NCBI RefSeq assembly: GCF_016865525.2
Contig: NZ_CP075169.1
Location: 434,337-498,336, forward strand
DNA length: 64,000 nucleotides
Source: Sodalis ligni
Lineage (GTDB): Bacteria; Pseudomonadota; Gammaproteobacteria; Enterobacterales; Enterobacteriaceae
Direction: 5' to 3'
Part shown: positions 7,102-18,796 of the stretch, one piece after another
Layout: each line of letters starts with the position of its first letter
Position numbering within the stretch: position 1 is the first letter of the stretch
Made by a program: the position numbers and the translations under genes
Notes under the pieces: model-generated
The model's input: only the letters and a program-made list of their open reading frames with translations
The model's database searches: none
What the model was told of the DNA's origin: nothing

Positions 7102-10100
7102 ATGGCCCGCATCCCCAAGGAAGAACTGGATGAACTCAAGCAGAAGATCTGCCTGCTGGGTCTGGCGGAATCGCAGGGCCATAAAACGCACAAGCAAGGC
7201 AGGGACTTCGTGTTGCTGTGCCCGTTCCATCAGGAGAACACCCCATCCTGCGTCATCAGCCCGAAAAACCTGTTCCACTGCTTCGGCTGCGCGGCGGCGG
7301 GTCGGTGCTGGACTGGGTGATGCACACGGAACGGTTGCCGCTGCCGGCGGCGGTGGCGTGGTTGCGGCGCTATGCGGGCAGCGTACCGGGGCGGGTGCTG
7401 GATCCGGTGTACGAACCGGCGAAGGTGGCGCATCCGCCGCTGGCCGATCTGGATGATGACGGCCAGGCGCTGCTGAGCCAGACGGTGGACTTTTACCACC
7501 GCAACCTGCTCCAGTCGCCGGAGGCGGTGCAGTGGCTGAGCAAACGCGGGCTGAACCATCCTGAGCTGGTCAGTCACTTCCGGTTGGGGTTCGCCGGGGC
7601 GCACGGCGTGGCAGGCGTCCTGCCGTCCACTCATGCCAATGAAGGCAAGCGGCTGCGTTCCCGGCTTACCGCCTTGGGCGTGCTGCGTGAAAGCACCCGT
7701 CAGGATCACTTCCGCGGCTGCCTGGTGGTGCCGGTGACGGGCTGGTCGGAGAGTTACGATCCGGCGGCGCGTGGCCGGATACAGCAGCTTTACGGGCGCA
7801 GAACCTTGGTTGACAGCCAGATCAAGAAGGGATCGCCCCGGCATCTTTATCTGCCGTCGCCGTTGACGGGCGTCTGGAACGAGCCGGCGCTGAAAGGGGC
7901 TGCCGAGGTTATCTTGTGCGAAGCGCTTCTTGACGCCATGACCTTCTGGTGCGCGGGCTACCGCAACGTGATCGCGGCGTTCGGCTGCAACGGCTTCACG
8001 GCGGGCCATCTGGCGGCGTTGCAATATCACGGGGTGAAGCGGGTGCTGATCGCCTTCGATCGTGACGAGGCCGGGGATCGGGGGCGGAGGCGGTGGCCGG
8101 TAAGCTTCACGACGCTGGGATCGAGGCATGGCGTATCCGGTTCCCGGCGGGGATGGATGCGAACGAATACGCGCTCAGAAGCGGCAATACGCCCGGCACG
8201 ATGAACATGGCGGTAGAACAAGCGGTGCGGATGGACAGCGGCGCGGGCGTTGCGACAGGCACGGTGCTTACCGGCAGTAACCCTTCTTCTTTAGCCGCCT
8301 TGCCGGGCATGCAGCCGGCCCCGCCGCGCCTGACATCCCTATGAAACCACGTCCGCCGGTGAGCTGTTGTTACGCTGCGGCCCGCGAGTGTGGCGGGTGC
8401 GGGCTGGCGGAAGAACGCGCTGGCCGAGGTAATGAAGGTCAATGTGCAGGTGCGCGATGAGACCAGCGGAGCCTTCCATGTGGACAGCCTGGACATGTAC
8501 CACGCCAAACAACGCCAGGGCTATATCACCGTCGCTGCCGGCGAGCTGGGGTGTGAAACGTCGGTCATCAAGCGCGAATGCGGCCGGGTGTTGCTGATGC
8601 TGGAGCAAAAGCAGGATGAGACCCGGCAGGCGGCGGCAGAGACTGAGGGCGCATCGGTTGCCACGGTCTCGGCGGAAGATGAAAAGCCGCCCTGGTCTTG
8701 CTCAAATCCCCGACCTGGCGGAGCGTATCGTCAATGACCTGGCCGCCTGCGGCGTGGTGGGTGAAGCCACCAATCTGCTGACCGGCTATCTGGCGGCCAC
8801 TTCGCGCAAGCTGGCCAGCCCGCTGGCGGTGCTTATCCAGTCTTCGAGCGCGGCAGGGAAATCTTCGCTGATGGACGCGGTGCTGAACCTGATGCCGCCG
8901 GAAGAGCGGGTGCAGTACAGCGCGATGACCGGCCAGAGCCTGTATTACCTGGGGGAGAACAGCCTGCAACATAAAATCCTGGCGATAGCCGAAGAAGAAG
9001 GGGTCAGGCAGGCTGCCTATGCGCTGAAGCTCTTACAATCGGACGGCGAGCTGAATATCGCCAGTACCGGCAAGAACGAGCAGAGCGGCGAACTGGTGAC
9101 GCGTGAATACCGCGTCAAAGGGCCGGTGATGCTGATGCTGACCACCACGGCGATAGATGTGGACGAAGAGCTGCTCAATCGCTGCCTGGTGCTGACGGTG
9201 AACGAATCACGCGAGCAGACGCAGGCGATACAGGCGCTTCAGCGGCATAAACAGACGCTGGCGGGCTTGTTGGGCGAGAGTGAAAAAGGTTATCTGACAC
9301 AGTTGCACCAAAACGCCCAGCGGCTGTTGCGCCCGCTAAAGGTCGTGAATCCCTATGCCGACCGGCTGACGTTCCTGTCAGATAAAACCCGCACCCGGCG
9401 CGACCATATGAAATACCTGACCTTAATCCAGAGCATCACGCTGCTGCACCAGTACCAGCGGGCGGTAAAAAAGGTCGAGCATCGCGGGCAGGTTATCGAA
9501 TATATCGAGGTGACGGCGGAGGATATCGCGTTGGCTAACCGGCTAGCGCACGAGGTGCTGGGCAGGACGCTGGATGAGATGCCGCCGCAGACGCGCCGGT
9601 TACTGGTGTGGCTGAAGGGCTGGGTGAGCGAACAGGCGCAAGGTCAGGCGCTGAAAACAGACGAGCTGCGCTTTACCCGGCGCGATGTCCGCGCGGCGCT
9701 GGGCTGGGGCGATACGCAGCTGAAAATCCACCTTGCCCGGCTGCTGGAAATGGAATACCTGCTGCTGTTCCGGCGCGGGCTGACCTATGAATACGGCTTG
9801 CTGTGGGATGGCGAGGAGAACGACAGCCCCCATCTGAGCGGGTTGCTGGACGCGGACGCCTTGCCTGACAGGCCGGTCACGATGGCAGGCAATGTGAACC
9901 GGTCGGGGTCTGACGCTGACCGGTCGGCCTGCGGTCGGGGTACGGTCGGCGGTCGGTCGGGCAATGAAAAAGCGGCATCAGCCCAGGCTGGGCAAGGCTC
10001 GGCGGAGAAGCCGGACGGCCTTGAGCCCAACGCGGTAATAAGAGAAAAAAATAACGGTGCAGCGGCCCATGCCGCCCTGTCGAGCGGCGTGACGGAGGTG

Positions 10101-10112
10101 ACCCATGGCTAA
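7102..10112 (+). pseudogene. CHC2/Toprim primase-helicase, copy 2 (several frameshifts)
   Basis: The start at 7102 has an AGGAG ribosome site. The CHC2 zinc finger is complete (C40, H43, C60, C63 of the product), followed by Toprim and P-loop domains as in copy 1. Against copies 1 and 3 the frame is broken by contractions of one base, all in homopolymers: GGGG to GGG near 7301, GGGGGG to GGGGG near 8082, and five or more around 8320-8710. It is either a true pseudogene or an assembly artefact in a multi-copy region. Confidence 0.8.
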
Positions 10113-11235
10113 CCGCAAACCCCGCCCCGGCGCGTTGCTGAGCGTCGACGACATCTACCGCCAACCCATCGGCCCGGCCGACGACCCCAAGAGCCTGTAT
10201 GCGCTGCTGTTGCGGTTCGTGGCGTGGCGGCGGGAGCGCAACTGGTCGGAGACCACGCTCAAGACGCAGACCCATCACCAGTATCACTTCATCCTATGGG
10301 CCGTCGAGCGCGGACTGCATCACGGCGCTGACATTACCCGGCCCATCCTGGAGCGTTACCAGCGTCATCTGTACCAGTACCGCAAGACCAACGGCGAGCC
10401 GCTGAGTTCGCGCACCCAGCGCAGCCAGCTGGAGCCGTTGAAGGTGTGGTTCCGCTGGATGAGCAAACACAACCTGATACTGGCCAATCCGGCCGCCGAC
10501 CTGGAGCTGCCGAAGCTGGAAAAGCACCTGCCGCGCCATATCCTGAGCGTGGAGGATGTGGAGCGGGTGCTGAGCCTGCCGGACCTGGAGACGCCACAAG
10601 GTCAACGCGACCGGGCGCTGATGGAGCTGCTGTGGTCGACGGGGCTTAGGCGCGCTGAAGTGGCCAGGCTTGACCTCTACAGCGTGGACGGGAGCCGTAA
10701 AACGGTGACGGTACGCCAGGGCAAGGGCAAAAAAGACCGGGTTATCCCGATAGGAGAACGGGCGCTGCGTTGGGTAGAGCACTACAAGCAACAGGTGCGC
10801 CCGGCGCTTGTCATCAATCCGGCCATCACCGCGCTGTTCGTGGCGCTGGACGGCGTGGAAGGCTTAACGGTCAACGGTATCAGCTATGTGGTGGGCCGCT
10901 ACATCAAAACGTCCGGTGTCGCCCGGTGGGGCAGTTGCCACCTGTTCCGCCACGCGATGGCCACGCAAATGCTGGAAAACGGCGCGGACGTGCGCTGGAT
11001 ACAGGCGATGCTGGGCCACGCCAGCCTGGAGAGTACGCAAATCTACACGCAGGTGAGCATCAAGGCGCTGTCGGCGGTGCATGCGTCGACGCATCCGGCA
11101 GAGCAGACGCAGAGCGAAGGGCCGGACGGTGGCGACGATGAAGACACCGGACTGCTGGCCGACTTGATGGCAGAAGATGAAACACCCATGAGGGGGGTTG
11201 ACGCTAAACAAAACACCAAAGATACTAACAGATAG
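10105..11235 (+). CDS. XerC/D-like tyrosine recombinase, copy 2
   Basis: Identical 376-residue product to copy 1, with the full Arg-Lys-His-Arg-His-Tyr catalytic set. It overlaps the primase end by 8 bases and is intact, unlike the primase before it and the recombinase of copy 3. Confidence 0.9.
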   Translation: MANRKPRPGALLSVDDIYRQPIGPADDPKSLYALLLRFVAWRRERNWSETTLKTQTHHQYHFILWAVERGLHHGADITRPILERYQRHLYQYRKTNGEPLSSRTQRSQLEPLKVWFRWMSKHNLILANPAADLELPKLEKHLPRHILSVEDVERVLSLPDLETPQGQRDRALMELLWSTGLRRAEVARLDLYSVDGSRKTVTVRQGKGKKDRVIPIGERALRWVEHYKQQVRPALVINPAITALFVALDGVEGLTVNGISYVVGRYIKTSGVARWGSCHLFRHAMATQMLENGADVRWIQAMLGHASLESTQIYTQVSIKALSAVHASTHPAEQTQSEGPDGGDDEDTGLLADLMAEDETPMRGVDAKQNTKDTNR

Positions 11236-11267
11236 TAATAGATAATATCTTGAGTCTGGAGGCAACC

Positions 11268-11531
11268 ATGACAACCAGTATCGCGCTGAGTCCTCACTTC
11301 GAAGAGTTTATCCGCGCGCAAATCGACAGTGGCCGTTATAACAATGTCAGCGAAGTCATCCGCGCCGGCTTGCGTTCGCTGGAAGAGCATGAACAACAAC
11401 AGAAACTCGACGCGTTACGTGCAGCGGTAGAGCTGGGCGCGAACAGCGGTGAGGGCAAAACGGTAGAAGAGGTGTTCGGCCCCTTGCTGCAAAAATATCG
11501 GCGCATGATGGAAGATAATAAAGCGCAATGA
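11268..11531 (+). CDS. parD: ParD-family antitoxin, copy 2
   Basis: Identical 87-residue ribbon-helix-helix antitoxin to copy 1, with the same GGAGG ribosome site and ATGA overlap with parE. Confidence 0.9.
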   Translation: MTTSIALSPHFEEFIRAQIDSGRYNNVSEVIRAGLRSLEEHEQQQKLDALRAAVELGANSGEGKTVEEVFGPLLQKYRRMMEDNKAQ

Positions 11532-11839
11532 GACTAAGAATATCCCCGTTGGCGGGGCAAGATATCGCCGCGATAGGCGATTACATCGCGCAGGATAACC
11601 CAACACGGGCGTTCAGCTTTACCCATGAGCTGCTCGAGCAATGTAAGCTGATAGGTGAAAATCCCTGTATCTACCGCGAACGCCCAGAGTTAGGAAAAAG
11701 CCGGAGAAGCTGCACTTACGGACGCTATGTCCTGATATACGACACACGAGACGATGAGGTGCTTATCGAGCGCGTCCTGCATGGCTCTCGTGATATCGAC
11801 GGTCTGGGCTCATGGTCATCGGATGAGCTTAAAAGTTAG
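11528..11839 (+). CDS. parE: ParE-family toxin, copy 2
   Basis: Identical 103-residue ParE toxin to copy 1, with the RVLHGSRDI signature and a 4-base overlap with parD. It is followed by the same 15-bp stem hairpin at 11875. Confidence 0.9.
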   Translation: MRLRISPLAGQDIAAIGDYIAQDNPTRAFSFTHELLEQCKLIGENPCIYRERPELGKSRRSCTYGRYVLIYDTRDDEVLIERVLHGSRDIDGLGSWSSDELKS

Positions 11840-12731
11840 CTCGCTCCCTAGCAGTCCGCCGGTGTAGGTTGACAGGCAAGAGGCGCGCCCTCCTGGCGCA
11901 CCTCTTGCCCCTGACCGACCGTGCTCCGGCGGTCAATGCCGCCCGGCCGGCACTGGGCTGGGTGCGTTATGCCGGAGCCGTTGCCGGCCGGTCGTCATTA
12001 ACCATAACGTTGCGTTACGCGAAAGCCCCTGAACGGGGCCAACGCGTAACAAACGTTATAGCTGCGCCGATAAGCCTGGGGCGCTTCGCTACTGCCTCAA
12101 CCACGCAACGCGGCTGGCCGCCGGTATCGGCCCCTTAGCCCGGCGTGACGCACAGGGCGGCGCCGTTGCCCGGCTTGCCCTCTGCTGCAAACCTCGGTTA
12201 TCCCCTTAGCCCCGCCGGTGGGGCCGCCGTCCCTGGCGGCGTCAACGCCGGTGCCCATCCTCAGCAAACATCCAGGTCAACGACAAAGGGGCTGTCGGCC
12301 TGACGGCCTCCGCTTCAAGGCTACATGCCCGCCCGGCTGCGTCTGCCCGTCACGGCTCGCAGTCGCTGCGCTTTGCTCGTTCCCGTGCCGGCCAGCTTGC
12401 GCTACCCGCCCCGGTCCGGCGCGGTCATGCAAAACCCTCCTTCCCTTAGCCGTCCGTGTCTCAAAGCGCCGCGCAACGTCGCTTGCGGGCTTCGCCAGCC
12501 CACGCCCGGCAGACGGTTCGCCGGGCCGCAGGCAAGCTGCGCCCCGCCTCACCGCCGCGATGTAAAAACCGCTTCGTATAAGAACCTGAGAGAAAAGCGT
12601 TGATACGCTGCTCTGGCAACGGCGCGTAAACAGGCGAAAAAGGCGCGTCGGGGCCTTCGGTCCGACAGGGTAAAGGACACTGGAGAAAACGCCGTCTAAC
12701 GAGCTGATAGCACAACGAAAAATGACGTTCG
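11840..12731. other. GC-rich leader of the unit, copy 2
   Basis: Same content as 4312-5202: post-parE hairpin, long palindrome at 12004-12059, and AT-richer end before the VENN module. Differences from copy 1 are a C/T substitution near 12372 and an A-run length near 12432. No gene is supported. Confidence 0.5.
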
Positions 12732-13433
12732 ATGAGAGGGCTTACATCAGGTGACGTTGTTGTGGAGAATAACTCACTGGGCGGGGCGGCAGCGGGTTCC
12801 GGGCTTGGACTGTGGCTGGGTGAGATACCGGACTGCGATACGGAATGTAAGGCCCAACTGGCCGGGGATATCGCGCAAGGAAATGCCAAGGTGTCGGCTC
12901 ATCTGGCGGGGACAATCGGTCTGGCCATGTTGCCCGGTGGAGCGCAGGTTGCTGCCGGCATCGGCAGTGGTGCGAATGCCGCAATACAATATGCTGTGGA
13001 TGGTGAAGTTAGTTACACCGATGCGCTAATTGCAGGTTGGGTCGGTGGTTTAACGGCTACATCTGGTTTTGGGGTAACGGTGGGGGTGAATGCGGTTGGC
13101 GGTGCGGCGTCAAATGCTATTAAAGGGGATGACCCGTTAACTGGGGCTATAACTAGTGGGTTGGGTGCCGTAGGAGGATACGGTATCGGTAAAGGCGCAA
13201 TATTGGGATCTAACGCTATCGGTAAATATGCAACCAAGGGTTGGAACCCGAAATTTGATCCTAACCATCTCAAGTACAGAGAAGTTAAGGGATTAATGGG
13301 AATCTCTAAGGAGATGTCCCCGAGCAAAATTCCTGGAGTAGCAGGCAACGTTGGATCATCAGCAGCTACGGAAATTGGTACTAAGATACTAGAAAAGCGC
13401 GTTGAGAAGCTGAAGACTCAAAACGATGAATAA
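12732..13433 (+). CDS. Orphan CdiA-CT-like module 1 with VENN motif, copy 2 (intact frame)
   Basis: The 233-residue frame starts MRGLTSGDVVVENN and runs through an ECKAQLAGDIAQGN segment, an alanine/glycine-rich region with YTDALIAG, and a charged C-terminus ending KTQNDE. The region after VENN resembles the helical entry region of CDI toxins; the last 60 residues should be the variable effector part, which I cannot assign. It has no secretion part and no obvious ribosome site, so it may be a silent cassette used by recombination with a cdiA gene elsewhere. The immunity-like gene overlaps its stop. Confidence 0.7.
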   Translation: MRGLTSGDVVVENNSLGGAAAGSGLGLWLGEIPDCDTECKAQLAGDIAQGNAKVSAHLAGTIGLAMLPGGAQVAAGIGSGANAAIQYAVDGEVSYTDALIAGWVGGLTATSGFGVTVGVNAVGGAASNAIKGDDPLTGAITSGLGAVGGYGIGKGAILGSNAIGKYATKGWNPKFDPNHLKYREVKGLMGISKEMSPSKIPGVAGNVGSSAATEIGTKILEKRVEKLKTQNDE

Positions 13434-13691
13434 ATATTCTCAGTACAATGTCTTATTACCACAATGTATATTTATATTTTGTGCATTTGTTATTGGGATG
13501 ATTATAATAAGCGTTATTAGTCTACTGGGTTTTGTATTTTTAATGGGATAATTACAGGTATTTATGAATTGGATGGGGATTATATAATGTTAGCCGTTAA
13601 AGTTGGTGTCTATGGCGGTTCCGTGGCGGGTGGTGGGATAATTATTGCGAAGATTTTCAATGTTAGGGTTTTGACTCTGTTAGTTTATTAA
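13426..13691 (+). pseudogene. Small immunity-like membrane gene after module 1, copy 2 (broken)
   Basis: Same arrangement as copy 1: a 41-codon hydrophobic frame 13426-13551 overlapping the toxin stop, then a separate 34-codon glycine-rich frame at 13587-13691. Both copies share the break, so unlike the copy-specific contractions it predates the duplication or is a real two-frame arrangement. Immunity function is inferred from position and from likeness in layout to the gene at 23499. Confidence 0.45.
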
Positions 13692-13770
13692 TTTGTTCTG
13701 CTACTTCTTACTATAGGCATTGGGCTAAATAATATTATTGATGAATCCTAGAAATTTGCGATTTTCCTTT

Positions 13771-13797
13771 AAATCCCGGCCCCCAAGCCGGGATTTT
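13771..13797. terminator. Bidirectional terminator, copy 2
   Basis: Same 10-bp stem (AAATCCCGGC with GCCGGGATTT) as at 6243, between the convergent toxin module and symE. Confidence 0.8.
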
Positions 13798-13815
13798 ATC
13801 TTACAGGCCAGCCCG

Positions 13816-14055
13816 TTACTCCGCCTCAGTCACTATCACCAATCTTCCCGGTTCCACCATCACCCGTACGGCTTGATCGGTGGGAAACCCCGCCTCCATA
13901 AGCCACTGGCCCTTGAGATGCAGACTGGGGCTGCGGCTGTAATAGGTTGTCATCCGGGTCGCCCGCGTCTCGTGCCGGACACTGATATACCCGACCTTCA
14001 GCCGTCGCTGTGCTTTGGAAATACCTGTTTCTGACTTACAATCGTGCTTAGCCAT
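13816..14055 (-). CDS. SymE-family toxin-like protein, copy 2
   Basis: Identical 79-residue product to the gene at 6288, with LKGQWLMEAGF core and a GAGGA ribosome site in front of the ATG at 14055. It lies downstream of xre on the minus strand. Confidence 0.8.
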   Translation of the reverse strand: MAKHDCKSETGISKAQRRLKVGYISVRHETRATRMTTYYSRSPSLHLKGQWLMEAGFPTDQAVRVMVEPGRLVIVTEAE

Positions 14056-14131
14056 GGTAACTATCCTCATTAGTTGCTTGTGGTCAGCGGGGTTGAGGTG
14101 CTCGTAACACCTCCGCCCCGCGCTGAATAAC

Positions 14132-14527
14132 TTAGCTCTTCTCTTTAGCCGCTGTTTTACCAACGCGCGTCACGGTCTGGGTAACCTGACTCTTCACAAT
14201 CATCGCATCGAGTACGGCTTTAGCCACCTCACGATCTTCCTCGGGCATGGCGGCCACCGCCTCAAAACGTAGCTTCATATCATCTTCCGGCTCACGCTCG
14301 CCGGGTTCGAACAACAGAAAATCCGCCGTGACGTGCAGGATAATCGCCAGCTTCTTGAGGGCATCGGCAGTAGGTAAAGAGCTACCGGCTTCGTAGCGCT
14401 TAATCTGCTGGACATGAATGCCGGTCGCGTCGGACAGGCCTTGTTGCGTGAGTCCGCGCTGCTTACGCAACGTGACAATGCGCTGGGAGAAACTCATGAT
14501 GATTAACCAGTAATGAACGTTGTCCAT
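14132..14527 (-). CDS. Xre-family transcriptional regulator, copy 2
   Basis: Identical to the gene at 6604, with the same choice between a start at 14527 (good ribosome site) and 14497 (family-typical MSFSQRI). It is divergent from primase copy 3 across the palindromic operator. Confidence 0.85.
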   Translation of the reverse strand: MDNVHYWLIIMSFSQRIVTLRKQRGLTQQGLSDATGIHVQQIKRYEAGSSLPTADALKKLAIILHVTADFLLFEPGEREPEDDMKLRFEAVAAMPEEDREVAKAVLDAMIVKSQVTQTVTRVGKTAAKEKS

Positions 14528-14569
14528 GATAGTAACCCCCTCGGTTAAGCTGACTTGACTAAAGTATAT

Positions 14570-14596
14570 TATAGTGTACCATAAAAGTACACTATA
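14570..14596. promoter_or_regulatory. Palindromic operator between xre and primase, copy 3
   Basis: Same perfect 10-bp arms TATAGTGTAC/GTACACTATA with CATAAAA spacer as at 7042, exactly 7528 bases later. Confidence 0.7.
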
Positions 14597-14629
14597 TTAG
14601 TCTTGACAGGTTTTTACAGGAGTAACGCG

Positions 14630-17600
14630 ATGGCCCGCATCCCCAAGGAAGAACTGGATGAACTCAAGCAGAAGATCTGCCTGCTGGGTCTGGCGGAATC
14701 GCAGGGCCATAAAACGCACAAGCAAGGCAGGGACTTCGTGTTGCTGTGCCCGTTCCATCAGGAGAACACCCCATCCTGCGTCATCAGCCCGAAAAACCTG
14801 TTCCACTGCTTCGGCTGCGCGGCGGCGGGGTCGGTGCTGGACTGGGTGATGCACACGGAACGGTTGCCGCTGCCGGCGGCGGTGGCGTGGTTGCGGCGCT
14901 ATGCGGGCAGCGTACCGGGGCGGGTGCTGGATCCGGTGTACGAACCGGCGAAGGTGGCGCATCCGCCGCTGGCCGATCTGGATGATGACGGCCAGGCGCT
15001 GCTGAGCCAGACGGTGGACTTTTACCACCGCAACCTGCTCCAGTCGCCGGAGGCGGTGCAGTGGCTGAGCAAACGCGGGCTGAACCATCCTGAGCTGGTC
15101 AGTCACTTCCGGTTGGGGTTCGCCGGGGCGCACGGCGTGGCAGGCGTCCTGCCGTCCACTCATGCCAATGAAGGCAAGCGGCTGCGTTCCCGGCTTACCG
15201 CGTTGGGCGTGCTGCGTGAAAGCACCCGTCAGGATCACTTCCGCGGCTGCCTGGTGGTGCCGGTGACGGGCTGGTCGGAGAGTTACGATCCGGCGGCGCG
15301 TGGCCGGATACAGCAGCTTTACGGGCGCAGAACCTTGGTTGACAGCCAGATCAAGAAGGGATCGCCCCGGCATCTTTATCTGCCGTCGCCGTTGACGGGC
15401 GTCTGGAACGAGCCGGCGCTGAAAGGGGCTGCCGAGGTTATCTTGTGCGAAGCGCTTCTTGACGCCATGACCTTCTGGTGCGCGGGCTACCGCAACGTGA
15501 TCGCGGCGTTCGGCTGCAACGGCTTCACGGCGGGCCATCTGGCGGCGTTGCAATATCACGGGGTGAAGCGGGTGCTGATCGCCTTCGATCGTGACGAGGC
15601 CGGGGATCGGGGGGCGGAGGCGGTGGCCGGTAAGCTTCACGACGCTGGGATCGAGGCATGGCGTATCCGGTTCCCGGCGGGGATGGATGCGAACGAATAC
15701 GCGCTCAGAAGCGGCAATACGCCCGGCACGATGAACATGGCGGTAGAACAAGCGGTGCGGATGGACAGCGGCGCGGGCGTTGCGACAGGCACGGTGCTTA
15801 CCGGCAGTAACCCTTCTTCTTTAGCCGCCTTGCCGGGCATGCAGCCGGCCCCGCCGCGCCTGACATCCCTATGAAACCACGTCCGCCGGTGAGCTGTTGT
15901 TACGCTGCGGCCCGCGAGTGTGGCGGGTGCGGGCTGGCGGAAGAACGCGCTGGCCGAGGTAATGAAGGTCAATGTGCAGGTGCGCGATGAGACCAGCGGA
16001 GCCTTCCATGTGGACAGCCTGGACATGTACCACGCCAAACAACGCCAGGGCTATATCACCGTCGCTGCCGGCGAGCTGGGGTGTGAAACGTCGGTCATCA
16101 AGCGCGAATGCGGCCGGGTGTTGCTGATGCTGGAGCAAAAGCAGGATGAGACCCGGCAGGCGGCGGCAGAGACTGAGGGCGCATCGGTTGCCACGGTCTC
16201 GGCGGAAGATGAAAAGCCGCCCTGGTCTTGCTCAAATCCCCCGACCTGGCGGAGCGTATCGTCAATGACCTGGCCGCCTGCGGCGTGGTGGGTGAAGCCA
16301 CCAATCTGCTGACCGGCTATCTGGCGGCCACTTCGCGCAAGCTGGCCAGCCCGCTGGCGGTGCTTATCCAGTCTTCGAGCGCGGCAGGGAAATCTTCGCT
16401 GATGGACGCGGTGCTGAACCTGATGCCGCCGGAAGAGCGGGTGCAGTACAGCGCGATGACCGGCCAGAGCCTGTATTACCTGGGGGAGAACAGCCTGCAA
16501 CATAAAATCCTGGCGATAGCCGAAGAAGAAGGGGTCAGGCAGGCTGCCTATGCGCTGAAGCTCTTACAATCGGACGGCGAGCTGAATATCGCCAGTACCG
16601 GCAAGAACGAGCAGAGCGGCGAACTGGTGACGCGTGAATACCGCGTCAAAGGGCCGGTGATGCTGATGCTGACCACCACGGCGATAGATGTGGACGAAGA
16701 GCTGCTCAATCGCTGCCTGGTGCTGACGGTGAACGAATCACGCGAGCAGACGCAGGCGATACAGGCGCTTCAGCGGCATAAACAGACGCTGGCGGGCTTG
16801 TTGGGCGAGAGTGAAAAAGGTTATCTGACACAGTTGCACCAAAACGCCCAGCGGCTGTTGCGCCCGCTAAAGGTCGTGAATCCCTATGCCGACCGGCTGA
16901 CGTTCCTGTCAGATAAAACCCGCACCCGGCGCGACCATATGAAATACCTGACCTTAATCCAGAGCATCACGCTGCTGCACCAGTACCAGCGGGCGGTAAA
17001 AAAGGTCGAGCATCGCGGGCAGGTTATCGAATATATCGAGGTGACGGCGGAGGATATCGCGTTGGCTAACCGGCTAGCGCACGAGGTGCTGGGCAGGACG
17101 CTGGATGAGATGCCGCCGCAGACGCGCCGGTTACTGGTGTGGCTGAAGGGCTGGGTGAGCGAACAGGCGCAAGGTCAGGCGCTGAAAACAGACGAGCTGC
17201 GCTTTACCCGGCGCGATGTCCGCGCGGCGCTGGGCTGGGGCGATACGCAGCTGAAAATCCACCTTGCCCGGCTGCTGGAAATGGAATACCTGCTGCTGTT
17301 CCGGCGCGGGCTGACCTATGAATACGGCTTGCTGTGGGATGGCGAGGAGAACGACAGCCCCCATCTGAGCGGGTTGCTGGACGCGGACGCCTTGCCTGAC
17401 AGGCCGGTCACGATGGCAGGCAATGTGAACCGGTCGGGGTCTGACGCTGACCGGTCGGCCTGCGGTCGGGGTACGGTCGGCGGTCGGTCGGGCAATGAAA
17501 AAGCGGCATCAGCCCAGGCTGGGCAAGGCTCGGCGGAGAAGCCGGACGGCCTTGAGCCCAACGCGGTAATAAGAGAAAAAAATAACGGTGCAGCGGCCCA

Positions 17601-17643
17601 TGCCGCCCTGTCGAGCGGCGTGACGGAGGTGACCCATGGCTAA
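14630..17643 (+). pseudogene. CHC2/Toprim primase-helicase, copy 3 (frameshifted)
   Basis: The frame is open from ATG 14630 through the CHC2 finger and Toprim domain to about 15850, where CCCCC to CCCC, CCCC to CCC and GGGG to GGG contractions break it; an AAAAA to AAAA contraction follows near 16213. The P-loop part is again open to 17643. The reconstructed protein is about 1000 residues. The end overlaps the recombinase start by 8 bases. Confidence 0.8.
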
Positions 17644-18764
17644 CCGCAAACCCGCCCCGGCGCGTTGCTGAGCGTCGACGACATCTACCGCCAACCCATC
17701 GGCCCGGCCGACGACCCCAAGAGCCTGTATGCGCTGCTGTTGCGGTTCGTGGCGTGGCGGCGGGAGCGCAACTGGTCGGAGACCACGCTCAAGACGCAGA
17801 CCCATCACCAGTATCACTTCATCCTATGGGCCGTCGAGCGCGGACTGCATCACGGCGCTGACATTACCCGGCCCATCCTGGAGCGTTACCAGCGTCATCT
17901 GTACCAGTACCGCAAGACCAACGGCGAGCCGCTGAGTTCGCGCACCCAGCGCAGCCAGCTGGAGCCGTTGAAGGTGTGGTTCCGCTGGATGAGCAAACAC
18001 AACCTGATACTGGCCAATCCGGCCGCCGACCTGGAGCTGCCGAAGCTGGAAAGCACCTGCCGCGCCATATCCTGAGCGTGGAGGATGTGGAGCGGGTGCT
18101 GAGCCTGCCGGACCTGGAGACGCCACAAGGTCAACGCGACCGGGCGCTGATGGAGCTGCTGTGGTCGACGGGGCTTAGGCGCGCTGAAGTGGCCAGGCTT
18201 GACCTCTACAGCGTGGACGGGAGCCGTAAAACGGTGACGGTACGCCAGGGCAAGGGCAAAAAAGACCGGGTTATCCCGATAGGAGAACGGGCGCTGCGTT
18301 GGGTAGAGCACTACAAGCAACAGGTGCGCCCGGCGCTTGTCATCAATCCGGCCATCACCGCGCTGTTCGTGGCGCTGGACGGCGTGGAAGGCTTAACGGT
18401 CAACGGTATCAGCTATGTGGTGGGCCGCTACATCAAAACGTCCGGTGTCGCCCGGTGGGGCAGTTGCCACCTGTTCCGCCACGCGATGGCCACGCAAATG
18501 CTGGAAAACGGCGCGGACGTGCGCTGGATACAGGCGATGCTGGGCCACGCCAGCCTGGAGAGTACGCAAATCTACACGCAGGTGAGCATCAAGGCGCTGT
18601 CGGCGGTGCATGCGTCGACGCATCCGGCAGAGCAGACGCAGAGCGAAGGGCCGGACGGTGGCGACGATGAAGACACCGGACTGCTGGCCGACTTGATGGC
18701 AGAAGATGAAACACCCATGAGGGGGGTTGACGCTAAACAAAACACCAAAGATACTAACAGATAG
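17636..18764 (+). pseudogene. XerC/D-like tyrosine recombinase, copy 3 (two frameshifts)
   Basis: Against copies 1 and 2 a C is missing near 17651 (AAACCCG for AAACCCCG) and an A near 18050 (GGAAAGC for GGAAAAGC). The catalytic half is intact in one frame from about 18055. Both changes shorten homopolymers, so they may be sequencing errors; if real, this copy is dead and recombination depends on the other copies. Confidence 0.8.
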
Positions 18765-18796
18765 TAATAGATAATATCTTGAGTCTGGAGGCAACC

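Larger units (their letters stand above)
4347..11874. repeat. Tandem unit copy 2 (7528 bp, complete)
   Basis: Complete unit in the order leader, VENN toxin module 1, immunity-like gene, symE, xre, operator, primase, recombinase, parD, parE. The next unit starts exactly 7528 bp later with the same hairpin. The boundary choice at the hairpin is an inference; any cyclic permutation of the same 7528 bp would fit copies 1 to 3. Confidence 0.9.

Noticed and set aside
14597..15751. 384-codon open frame on the minus strand opposite the primase
   Set aside because: It mirrors the GC-rich primase gene in the third position, has histidine/arginine-rich composition and no family features.
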